Assembly (NCBI GenBank): GCA_021732785.1
Contig: JAKFUG010000032.1
Coordinates: 1-64,000 of the forward strand
Source of the DNA: Planctomycetaceae bacterium
GTDB lineage: Bacteria; Planctomycetota; Planctomycetia; Planctomycetales; Planctomycetaceae
Length of the DNA: 64,000 bases
Direction of reading: 5' to 3'
This document shows positions 9,210 to 16,766 of the stretch, in pieces (within the stretch, counting starts at the first letter, position 1; every line of letters begins with the position of its first letter). Position numbers and translations under genes: made by a program. The notes beneath the pieces were generated by a model. The model was not told the origin of the DNA. It searched no databases and was given only the letters and a program-made list of their open reading frames with translations.

Positions 9210-10436
9210 ATGAACCGTTTCCTGTTCGCGATGCTTTTGAGTGTCACCGCCGTCGTCAGTGCCGCCGAGGAACCGACCGCGTCGTTCCTCAGCTATACCG
9301 GGAACGATCTTTTCCCCAGCTACATCATTTCCACGGCTTCGGTCGACTGGAACGGTGATGAGCAGTTGGCCGAAGACAAGAAGACCGAAGATGATCCGGA
9401 ATTGGAAGAGGGGGAAACGCCTCTTTTCGGCGATGAAAACGGGAACGTGGGCGTCGAACTCGAAGGGGTTGAAAGCGGCGACAAAGTCACCGTCGAGATG
9501 TTCGGCGACAGTTTTCTGAAACCATCGAAGTGGAAAGGGGAAATCGACGACGATTACGACAGCGTCATCATTTATCCCAAAGCCCAATGGGACTACGACG
9601 CGCTGCGACAAATCACGCAGCAGAAACCGGCGAACCTGACTATCAAAGTGACGGTTAACGGGAAACGATTGCCCGAGATCCAGGAGACCGTGCTCCTGCG
9701 TTCCATCAACGAATGTCCGTTTTATGTGGTCACGGGAGAAGGCGACGAAGACCTCGAAGACATCTCCGTGACGTTTGCGGCTTATGTCAACGAGAATCAT
9801 CCGTGGATTGATGGCCTGCTCAAGGAAGCCCTCGATGCTGCCAAGGAAAACGACCTGATTGACAGCTTTACGGGCTATCAGTCGGGCGACCGCGACGTGG
9901 TAATCTCGCAGGTGTTCGCGATCTGGAACGCCTTACAACGCCGCGGGATCAAGTACAGCGATGTTTCCACCGCACCGCCGAGCAAGCTGGTTTACAGTCA
10001 AACGGTTCGCTTTGTGGACGACACGGTGACGTCCGCGCAGGCCAACTGTGTGGATGGCTCCGTGTTGATGGCGAGCATTCTGCGACGGATCGGGCTCGAT
10101 GCGTATCTGGTGATGGTGCCGGGGCATTGTTTTCTGGCCTTCTCCGACGGCAACAAAGAGAATCCGACGCTATTCGGGCTCGAAACGACGATGCTCGGCA
10201 ACAACAATCTGCAGCCGGTGAAGTTCTTGCCGAAGCTGCCGGCACAGGTGAAGAAGAAAGAGTTCGCGGCGTCGCTAAAAACATTCAGCGCGGCGTTGTC
10301 CACGGGCGATGAACGGATCAAGGAACACAAGGACGCATTCGAATCCGAAGACGATCCCGATATCCAGTTGATTTCGATTTCGGCGGCACGGAAACTCGGT
10401 GTCATGCCGCTGGGAGCCGAGCGACCGAAGAAATAA
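9210..10436 (+). CDS. Secreted transglutaminase-like cysteine protein
   Basis: This 408-residue protein begins with a signal peptide cut near VVSAAEEP (about residue 19) and has a good ribosome-binding site (GCAGGA). The middle is an acidic beta-rich region (60-200). Residues 210-320 resemble a transglutaminase-like/papain fold: NCVDGSVLMASILRRIGLDA holds the probable nucleophilic Cys and MVPGHCFLAFSD the probable His; an acidic partner is not obvious. Such proteins may process cell-wall or surface proteins, but many in planctomycetes are uncharacterised. It lies between hrpB and the convergent purQ gene, with only 25 bases to the purQ stop. Confidence 0.7.
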   Translation: MNRFLFAMLLSVTAVVSAAEEPTASFLSYTGNDLFPSYIISTASVDWNGDEQLAEDKKTEDDPELEEGETPLFGDENGNVGVELEGVESGDKVTVEMFGDSFLKPSKWKGEIDDDYDSVIIYPKAQWDYDALRQITQQKPANLTIKVTVNGKRLPEIQETVLLRSINECPFYVVTGEGDEDLEDISVTFAAYVNENHPWIDGLLKEALDAAKENDLIDSFTGYQSGDRDVVISQVFAIWNALQRRGIKYSDVSTAPPSKLVYSQTVRFVDDTVTSAQANCVDGSVLMASILRRIGLDAYLVMVPGHCFLAFSDGNKENPTLFGLETTMLGNNNLQPVKFLPKLPAQVKKKEFAASLKTFSAALSTGDERIKEHKDAFESEDDPDIQLISISAARKLGVMPLGAERPKK

Positions 10437-10461
10437 CGCCGCCGTTCCGCAGCGGTAATCG

Positions 10462-11265
10462 TTATTGAAAATAGCGCACGGCATTCTGGAAGATGCGGAG
10501 ACCGTCGCCGAATTCGCTCGCCGGGCGGCGGGTCCATTGCGGGTGTTGGGTGCCGAACAGGAAGCGTTCCGGGTGCGGCATCAGCCCGAGCATCCGCCCG
10601 GTGGGATCGCCCAGGCCTGCGAGATCGGCGATCGAACCATTGGGGTTTGCGGCCCATGCGGGACTGCGGCCGTTTTCGGACACCGCCCACGGAATGTATC
10701 GCAACGCTGATTGCCCGCGCTCTTCCCAGCGCGTGACCACGTCCGGGCTGCGGGCCACCAATCGGCCTTCGGCATGCGCAATCGGCAGATCGATCTCATC
10801 CAGGCCGCGCAGAAACACATTTGTCGAACTGCCGACTTTCAATCGCACCCATCGCGCGGTGTACCGGCCGTTTTCGTTCCAGGTGAGCGTCGCCGACGGT
10901 TTATCGCGATGGACGGCGGACCAGCCTTCTGCTCCGTCGGGCAGCACACCGGCTTTCACGAGCACCTGAAACCCGTTGCAGATGCCGAGCACCAGTTTGT
11001 CGGCACTGAGAAACTTCGCCACCACATCGGCGAGATGCGCCCGCAATTGGCTCGCGAACACCACACCGCTGCCGAGGTCGTCGCCGTAGCTGAACCCGCC
11101 GGGGACGCAGAGAATCTGGTAGTTTTCGAGTTGCTGCGGTTGTTCGAGCAATCGGAAGAGGTGCATCGATTCGGCTTGCCCGCCGCTGAGGTTGAAGGCG
11201 TGCGCCGTTTCCGGATCGCAGTTCGTCCCGGGGGCACGCAACACACAAACACGCGGGGCAGGCAT
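10462..11265 (-). CDS. purQ: Phosphoribosylformylglycinamidine synthase, glutamine amidotransferase subunit PurQ
   Basis: PurQ supplies ammonia from glutamine to PurL in step four of purine synthesis. The 267-residue protein starts MPAPRVCVLRAPGTNCD; residues GFSYGDDLGSG form the oxyanion region, the nucleophile is in LGICNGFQVL, and the His-Glu pair is in MPHPERF. These are the class I amidotransferase triad. An upstream GTG (11280) would add five residues. No other purine gene is nearby, so the partner PurL is encoded elsewhere. The C-terminal region is longer than in B. subtilis PurQ, as in the larger PurQ form of many Gram-negative-type phyla. Confidence 0.92.
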   Translation of the reverse strand: MPAPRVCVLRAPGTNCDPETAHAFNLSGGQAESMHLFRLLEQPQQLENYQILCVPGGFSYGDDLGSGVVFASQLRAHLADVVAKFLSADKLVLGICNGFQVLVKAGVLPDGAEGWSAVHRDKPSATLTWNENGRYTARWVRLKVGSSTNVFLRGLDEIDLPIAHAEGRLVARSPDVVTRWEERGQSALRYIPWAVSENGRSPAWAANPNGSIADLAGLGDPTGRMLGLMPHPERFLFGTQHPQWTRRPASEFGDGLRIFQNAVRYFQ

Positions 11266-11445
11266 CGTCAATTCCGTCACAGAGTCTCAATTACGCCACG
11301 GCAGCGTGAGAGCCATGATATCATTTGTGAGGCGGTTCCCCAAGAATGCGAGACGTGGACAACATCTGCGGAATCCGATTGATCGCTCCGGCGGTGCTCG
11401 ATACCGTGAAGGCGGTTATTCGTCTTTGTTGAGAATGGTCTGTCT

Positions 11446-12108
11446 GTGTCCACGGTCACCCTGCCGATCGAACGCGATGCCGATTCCGCGCCGGGGGGAA
11501 TCGAAGTCCACGTCACGTTTGAAACGACGCTGGGGTTGCTGGCCGCATTTTTCATCGGGTTCTTCGCCCCGGTCGCGAGTGGCATTTTCATTATCGTCGG
11601 TTTGGCGAAGCATCGACCGATGATGGTGATGGTGGCGCTCATGGCCACGCTGATCTCGGGACGCGCCGCGATCATGGTCGCGCGGATGGCGGCGCAGGCG
11701 TCAATGGGCTGGCTGGGCGGGCCGCCTCCGACCACTCCCCCGACCGATGGCTCGTCCAGTACACCGTTGCCGTTCGCGTTAGCGATGGCGGCACTGCTTC
11801 CCCACTATTCGTGGTTCTACCGGCCGATTCTTTCCGCGTGGTGGTTGGCGCACTTTTGCGGAGCCGCGGCGTTCGGTCACACGGTGGCGATGAATCTGAT
11901 TCAACGACTCGATGCGACGACGGCCGTGCTGGCCTTGCCGCTGGCCGTGGTGGTGCATTTCGCGTTTCTGTTTGCGTCGAACCTGTACCTCGTGCTTGCT
12001 TCGCGGGCCATCTTGCGGTCGCCCCGGTTCTGTGTGCGGGTGTGGAAGTACCGGTTCGTGATTGACTTCATCATTGCGACGGCGCTGGTGCTGGCGAGTC
12101 GGCGATGA
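11446..12108 (+). CDS. Small polytopic membrane protein of unknown function
   Basis: This 220-residue protein starts at GTG 11446. Hydrophobic segments near residues 28-50, 58-75, 105-120, 128-148, 155-180 and 200-217 predict five or six membrane helices, with a short proline/threonine linker (PPPTTPPTDGSSS) around 92-105. No family signature was recognised. It is divergent from purQ and convergent with the coiled-coil gene at 12150. Codon use resembles neighbouring genes, which supports a real gene. Confidence 0.75.
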   Translation: MSTVTLPIERDADSAPGGIEVHVTFETTLGLLAAFFIGFFAPVASGIFIIVGLAKHRPMMVMVALMATLISGRAAIMVARMAAQASMGWLGGPPPTTPPTDGSSSTPLPFALAMAALLPHYSWFYRPILSAWWLAHFCGAAAFGHTVAMNLIQRLDATTAVLALPLAVVVHFAFLFASNLYLVLASRAILRSPRFCVRVWKYRFVIDFIIATALVLASRR

Positions 12109-12149
12109 GAGGAGACCCGGCCATCGGAATCACGGGGCTTCCCGGGTTG

Positions 12150-12995
12150 TCATTTCTTTTTCTTGCTGCGGTTGTCGTCGCGCGCGTCTTGAAGCTTCTT
12201 TTGTTGCAACTGCTGCGTGGCCTGAGCGAGTTTCCCTCGCAAAGATGCGAACTCGCGGGATTTTTTAGCCACGGATTGTTCCGCTTTGTCTTCGGCCGTT
12301 TTGGAATCCTCGAACGCTTTGCGCGCGGCTTTCAGATCGGCGTCACGTTCGACCGCCTTTTCGAACTTGTCGTTCGCCGCTTCGAACTGCTTTTCAGCCA
12401 GATCGATTTTCGTCTGCAACGCCGTTAGCCCGGCATCACGGCGAAAGGCTGTCTGTTCTAATTCGCGCACTTTGGCCGTCGCGGCGAGATGATCTTTGGC
12501 GAGTTGTTTGCGGTCGATATCGGCATCAGTGTCGACGGGCTTCAATGCGGCCTTGGCTTGGGTGAGTGCGGACTGTGCTGCCCGATAATCGGCCTGCGAT
12601 TCCAGCGATTTTCGCACCGGCGCGGCCTTTTCGTCGAACTCCGTTTGCAACGTCTTCCGCGTCCGGCGGGCGGCGGTCAGCCCCGTCAGGTCGGCATGTT
12701 CCCCTTCGAGTCGGTCCAGCGTTTTCTGCACCGCCGCCACGGCTTTCTGACGATTTTGCACCGCCTGTCGCACGGCCTGTTGCGATTCCCGCAGATCGGC
12801 TTCGGCGGTCTTCAGCTCCTTTTGCACATCGTTCAGATGCTCCTGCGCATCGCGAACGGCTTCGTTCTCACGTTGTTCGTCGCGCTTCTGCGCGGAAGTC
12901 GCTTTGTTGCCGCTTTTCTGAGCCGCTTCGATCGGCAAGCCGAGAGACGCGCCGCACAGACCCAGGGCGATGCCGACGCGCGCTGTGTGTCCCAT
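12150..12995 (-). CDS. Secreted coiled-coil protein
   Basis: The ATG at 12995 has GGAGAA upstream and gives 281 residues. A signal peptide (GIALGLCGASLGLPIEAAQ) is followed by almost continuous heptad-like sequence rich in Ala, Glu, Lys, Gln and Arg from about 45 to 265, ending in a very basic tail (DDNRSKKKK). This predicts a long alpha-helical coiled coil in the periplasm or cell envelope, possibly structural. No enzymatic domain is visible. It follows the DUF1080 lipoprotein gene at a short distance on the same strand, so the two are probably co-transcribed. Confidence 0.8.
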   Translation of the reverse strand: MGHTARVGIALGLCGASLGLPIEAAQKSGNKATSAQKRDEQRENEAVRDAQEHLNDVQKELKTAEADLRESQQAVRQAVQNRQKAVAAVQKTLDRLEGEHADLTGLTAARRTRKTLQTEFDEKAAPVRKSLESQADYRAAQSALTQAKAALKPVDTDADIDRKQLAKDHLAATAKVRELEQTAFRRDAGLTALQTKIDLAEKQFEAANDKFEKAVERDADLKAARKAFEDSKTAEDKAEQSVAKKSREFASLRGKLAQATQQLQQKKLQDARDDNRSKKKK

Positions 12996-13018
12996 GGGGC
13001 TTCTCCAATAACCACCGA

Positions 13019-13729
13019 TCACGGATCGACGCGCAGACGCATCCGTCGCACTTCAAACGGAAAGTCTTCCGCCTGAATCCCGATTGCGCCGGAACTGAGG
13101 AAGTCGGGAGCACTCTTGGACAGCGGCTGATCATTCAGCGACACGCGGAGTTCGCCGTCTTTGCTGACGATCTCCAGTCGATTCCATTGACCGACCGGTT
13201 TACGGGCCGATTCGCGCACTTCGGGATGATCTTCGACCGTCGGGGCATTCGCGCCGCCGTTTTCTTTGATGGTCCCCATCTGCACGTGTTTGCCCTGCAC
13301 TTCCAGACTCACCGGCCAGATTTTGGGCTCGCCGGTGATGTAGACCATGAAGCCGGTGTTCCCTTTGAACTTGGCGTCGTCTTTCAACGATTCCGGCCGC
13401 GGAAAGCGGTATTCCAGTCGCCACGTGAAGTTCTGGAAGGAATCGCGCGAGAAAAGATATCCGCGCGGCTTCCCGCTGCACGCCATGCCCTCGGGGATCT
13501 CGGTCCAAGTTCCCTCTTCCGCGCCGAAGTCGTCAAAGTCAGCGCGGGCGAGCCATCGGAAACCGTCTTCGAGTGTGAACGGTGTGTCGGGTTCGACAAC
13601 GGTTTCGTGAGCGGGAATAGGCGCCGTCGGCGCTGTTGCCGCAGGTGTCGGCGGGGTGATCGGAGCGGGCGTTGTCGCCGCATTGCAACCGACCAGCAAC
13701 ATCATCACGCTGCAAAACCATCGCCGCAT
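13019..13729 (-). CDS. DUF1080 (3-keto-disaccharide hydrolase-like) lipoprotein
   Basis: Starting at ATG 13729 the protein is 236 residues, with a lipoprotein signal whose lipobox is LLVGC (Cys about residue 15) and a Pro/Thr/Ala linker. The rest is the concanavalin-like DUF1080 fold found in large numbers in planctomycetes: GFRWLARADFDDFGAEEGTW at the start, NFTWRLEYRFP in the middle, and NRLEIVSKDGELRVSLNDQPL with GAIGIQAEDFPFEVRRMRL at the end. Members bind or hydrolyse sugars; the specific substrate here is unknown. An upstream in-frame start at 13774 would put extra charged residues before the signal and is not favoured. Confidence 0.88.
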   Translation of the reverse strand: MRRWFCSVMMLLVGCNAATTPAPITPPTPAATAPTAPIPAHETVVEPDTPFTLEDGFRWLARADFDDFGAEEGTWTEIPEGMACSGKPRGYLFSRDSFQNFTWRLEYRFPRPESLKDDAKFKGNTGFMVYITGEPKIWPVSLEVQGKHVQMGTIKENGGANAPTVEDHPEVRESARKPVGQWNRLEIVSKDGELRVSLNDQPLSKSAPDFLSSGAIGIQAEDFPFEVRRMRLRVDP

Positions 13730-13870
13730 GTTCGCGCTCCGCTCCACCGCCGCTGTCCATTCCGATGCCGTCACTGTAGCGCGCGAACATCATCCCTGCA
13801 ATCACGACACATGGTAGGACAATCCATTAACCTACGTCCCTTAGCCCTTGGCCCTCAACCCTTAGCCTCC

Positions 13871-15274
13871 TCACGATCGCAGCGCGATCGCCTGGAGCGT
13901 GCTCAACAAGTTGTCGGAGCCAAGCTGGAAGATTTGCAGCGCTTGCACTGCGGATTGCTGCTGCAACTTCCGGGCGGTGAGCCGGGCCGATTCCTCGGCG
14001 ATGTTGACGTCCATCAGATCCGAATGCGCGGCGGAGACTTTCTCTGCCTGCTTGTCGAGCAGATTGGCGGCGGAGTCGAGCGTGTATTTGCTGAAGCTGC
14101 CGATGCGCACCTGGGCGGAGCGGGCTTCGCTCAAAGCCTGATCAATCACTTGAATCGCGGTGACCGGATCGCCGGTGTCGATGGCGTTCGCTTGGCCGCT
14201 GCGAAGTGAAGAAACCTTTCCCGCCGTTCCCCCGAGGGACGCCGTGGTGAAGTTCGCCAAGCCGATGCGGGCGGTGTCGTACACATTCGGCGAGACCTGG
14301 AACTCCAGTCCGTTGCCGCTGACCGTAAAGGCGGTCAACGCGCCGGAAGCCGCGGCGGCGACATCGAATTGCAGCGAGACTTGCCCCGTTGCCACGCTGA
14401 AGGCCGTTCCATTAGCCGTGACGCTGCGACCATTCACTGTGGCGACGGCATCGCGACCGGTCCCCGTTCCCGTTGTGGTGAATGATCCCGTTATCGGTGT
14501 GATGGTAATTTTCGCGGCGGAACCGTAATCGACCGTGGAGAAATCGACTTCGTTGGCATCGATCCGGGTCGCTTTGACACCCGTGAGATACGAGACGCCA
14601 TTGAACGCGTCGGTGATTTCCTGAGTGGTGGCCCCCGAGGCCAGTTCCAGCGTCGCGGTTCCGCTGGCACCCGTGACTTCCAGCGTGGTCGCCCCGCCGA
14701 GTGCTCCGCCGGTGTAGGCTTTGGTCCCTTTTAATGCCGTCGTGGTGACGTTGACGTTGACCGTCACATCGCTGGTTGATTGCTTGCTGATGACATCCAC
14801 ATCGAGGAACTGCGCCGTGTTCACGCTGGAAGTGCGGAAACCGGAAGTGCCGTCGAGTAACCGTTTCCCGTCGAACTCCGTTTGCGCTGCGCGATCGATG
14901 CCGCTGAGCAAATCATCGAGCTCGCTCTGCTTGGAGAGCTTGTCCGAAGCCGACAGGGTTCCGCCAGCGACGGCGAGGGCCAACGTCCGCGCGGCCGTCA
15001 GTTTGTCGACAATATCCGCCGCCGCGGTATCCGCTGTGTTGATGAGCGATTTGGCCCGCACCACATTCGAAGAAACGGTGGCAATCGAACCGAGTTCGGT
15101 TTCCAGCCGGGATGCGAACGCCAGTCCCGACGGATCGTCCGACGACTGATTGATCTTCTTTAATGTCGAGAGCCGCAGCGTGGAGTCATCGACGCCGCGC
15201 GTGGCGGCGGACAGCCCATGCAGGAGCTGCAGCGATACCGAACTCAAGTTGTTGAGCGCGCCGATCCGCGACAT
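13871..15274 (-). CDS. Flagellin
   Basis: This 467-residue protein has the conserved flagellin ends. Residues 1-140 form the D0/D1 N-terminal helices, with the landmark INQSSDDPSGLAFASRLETEL where most flagellins have IN-AADDAAGLAI. Residues about 385-467 form the C-terminal helices, ending LGSDNLLSTLQAIALRS. Between them lies a beta-rich Gly/Thr/Ala segment with a flagellin hook IN-like repeat (TLEVTGASGTATLELASGA). It is secreted through the flagellar type III apparatus and polymerises into the filament. No other flagellar gene is in the window, so this is an isolated filament gene. The start ATG has a G-rich ribosome-binding site. Confidence 0.93.
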   Translation of the reverse strand: MSRIGALNNLSSVSLQLLHGLSAATRGVDDSTLRLSTLKKINQSSDDPSGLAFASRLETELGSIATVSSNVVRAKSLINTADTAAADIVDKLTAARTLALAVAGGTLSASDKLSKQSELDDLLSGIDRAAQTEFDGKRLLDGTSGFRTSSVNTAQFLDVDVISKQSTSDVTVNVNVTTTALKGTKAYTGGALGGATTLEVTGASGTATLELASGATTQEITDAFNGVSYLTGVKATRIDANEVDFSTVDYGSAAKITITPITGSFTTTGTGTGRDAVATVNGRSVTANGTAFSVATGQVSLQFDVAAAASGALTAFTVSGNGLEFQVSPNVYDTARIGLANFTTASLGGTAGKVSSLRSGQANAIDTGDPVTAIQVIDQALSEARSAQVRIGSFSKYTLDSAANLLDKQAEKVSAAHSDLMDVNIAEESARLTARKLQQQSAVQALQIFQLGSDNLLSTLQAIALRS

Positions 15275-15626
15275 GACGGTTCCCCCCCGGGACAGTCCGT
15301 CACCACGATTGCCATTGCTCCGGCGTCACACCCCCTGTGACACCGCCGCAATCCGCGATCCCCCGTGGTCACGAACCACGCAAACCTAGCTTGCGAAATC
15401 GCCACGTCAAAAAGAGAGTCGGAAAAATCGCCACATCGCGGCAAACTCCGCAAAGCTGCTACGCGCCGGAGATCAGAATGTTGGTCGAAAGACGTCGGGG
15501 CGGGGGCCCCGACCTAAGATTTCCGAATGATGTTCCCATCCCTAGGTCGGGGCCCCTGCCCCGACTCTTCAAGTTGAGCCCTGATGAACGCTTGACAGTT
15601 CACACAGAACGCTCGACGATTTCGCC
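15275..15626. other. Divergent intergenic region upstream of flagellin
   Basis: The region holds the flagellin leader and the palindromic repeat at 15494-15565. I looked for a sigma-28 or sigma-54 promoter upstream of flagellin and found no convincing match. No gene was seen. Confidence 0.5.
15494..15565. repeat. Palindromic repeat family, copy 1 (GTCGGGGC type)
   Basis: Arms of about 24 bases (15494-15518 and 15542-15565) form an inverted repeat with two mismatches around a spacer of about 23 bases. The arms match those at 46655-46731, 50269-50345 and 63367-63438. Each arm also contains its own small GGGGCCCC palindrome, so several hairpins are possible. Confidence 0.9.
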
Positions 15627-15926
15627 ATGATTTATCTCAACCTGTGGATCACCGTCACCTTGTTAGAAGACGTGCCCGTTGTCGCGGCGCATCTCGCGCG
15701 GTGCATCACGCTTTCGCGACAGGAAGTCGGCTGCGTGAAATACGAGGTGTATCATTCTCGGCGTGATCGGCAGCAGTTCCTGATCATCGAGCATTGGACG
15801 AGTCAGGAAGACTGGGACCGGCATCGCACCGGCCGGGCGTTTCTGGAAATCTATCAGCCCGAGATCATGCCCCGGGTCACGCGCACGCCGCATGTGTGCG
15901 ATCAACTCGCACCCTTGCCGGTGTGA
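15627..15926 (+). CDS. Antibiotic biosynthesis monooxygenase-like (YgiN-type) protein
   Basis: This 99-residue protein fits the ABM dimeric alpha+beta barrel family in length and pattern: LNLWITVTLLEDVPVVAAHL as first strand and helix, GCVKYEVYHSRRDRQQFLIIEHW as central strands, and WDRHRTGRAFLEIYQPEI as the last helix. Relatives include quinol monooxygenase YgiN and heme-degrading enzymes, but many have no known substrate. It is monocistronic and ends at hairpins shared with the convergent hsp20 gene. Confidence 0.85.
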   Translation: MIYLNLWITVTLLEDVPVVAAHLARCITLSRQEVGCVKYEVYHSRRDRQQFLIIEHWTSQEDWDRHRTGRAFLEIYQPEIMPRVTRTPHVCDQLAPLPV

Positions 15927-15948
15927 TTCGACCACTGCGCACAACGCC

Positions 15949-15976
15949 GCCCGGTGATCGGGGGGCATCACCGGGC
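15949..15976. terminator. Hairpin between convergent genes
   Basis: Arms 15949-15958 and 15967-15976 pair perfectly around an 8-base loop. A second palindrome (16005-16018) follows. They sit between two convergent genes and are likely bidirectional terminators, although no U-tract is visible. Confidence 0.5.
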
Positions 15977-16032
15977 GGAAGGCGCAGCAGGATGACCGTT
16001 CCCCGGGATCGCGATCCCCGGCACTCCCGGTC

Positions 16033-16407
16033 TTATCCCGCCAGCACAGTCACTTTTTGCGGAAGCGGTTGCTGCGTCTTCGGCAGACGCACACGCAAGA
16101 CGCCGTCTTTCACGTGGGCTTCAATCCGTGAGCGGTCGATTTCCGGTGCGAGCTGGAACGTCCGTTCGTAGTCGCCATCGCGGTGATCGGCATAGAGCAC
16201 ACGGGATTCCGCGCTAGGTGCGGGAGCCGTGACACGGGCTCGCACGATCAGCGTGTCTTTTTCAACGACAACATCCGTCGAGTTCTGGTCTGCACCGGGG
16301 ATTTCCGCGATCAATTCGAGGCCGTCGACGGATTCCAGAATCTTCACACTCGGCTTGTAAACCAAGCGGCACGCATTGCTGGAAGGTTGGCACACGGTCT
16401 GAAACAT
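16033..16407 (-). CDS. Hsp20/alpha-crystallin small heat shock protein
   Basis: This 124-residue chaperone keeps unfolding proteins soluble without ATP. The alpha-crystallin domain covers about residues 20-120: VKILESVDGLELIAEIPGAD, the central strands around VVVEKDTLIVRARV, and the diagnostic IEAHVKDGVLRVRLPK near the end. The N-terminal arm is short (about 18 residues) and the C-terminal extension minimal, so this is a compact member. GGAG lies 8 bases upstream of the ATG. No CIRCE operator was seen in the leader. Confidence 0.93.
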   Translation of the reverse strand: MFQTVCQPSSNACRLVYKPSVKILESVDGLELIAEIPGADQNSTDVVVEKDTLIVRARVTAPAPSAESRVLYADHRDGDYERTFQLAPEIDRSRIEAHVKDGVLRVRLPKTQQPLPQKVTVLAG

Positions 16408-16766
16408 CTTCGAGACTCCTTGAGTGAGGGTGAAAGGGCTGTGCCGGGCTCAAAAGCGAACTGCATGCCAATTGATTTTTCTCGATCTCGGCCTAGCAAT
16501 GTGTGTGATGTAAAGTGAATTCCAGAAATTAGATGTGTTGATTAATCGCGATTGGATTGAACTTGGTGTCAATTTGGCGAAATTTGTTTTGCTGCCAAAA
16601 TGGCTTGTTTCTGTCTTTTGTGGAAAATGGTTATGCCAGCGTTTTTGCCAAAACGGCAGTGCTGGCGCGGAAAGTTGGGAAGGCTTCGCGACGAGCAAGA
16701 CGGTTTCTGAAGACACGGCTTGGGTTAGTCCGATGGTATCGAGGCGTGCGAAGTCAGATTTGTTAG
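16408..16766. other. AT-rich divergent intergenic region
   Basis: This region is clearly richer in A and T than its surroundings, especially 16450-16660. It should contain the hsp20 promoter and the promoter of the plus-strand membrane protein gene. No RNA gene was recognised; open frames here have poor codon use. Confidence 0.5.

Noticed and set aside
12566-14209. 547-residue plus-strand open frame
   Set aside because: It crosses the coiled-coil, DUF1080 and flagellin genes, all well supported on the minus strand.
15275-15440. Possible sigma-54 or sigma-28 promoter upstream of flagellin
   Set aside because: TGGCGATTTCGCAAGC resembles a -24/-12 site but the GG-N10-GC spacing fails, and no sigma-28 consensus was found.
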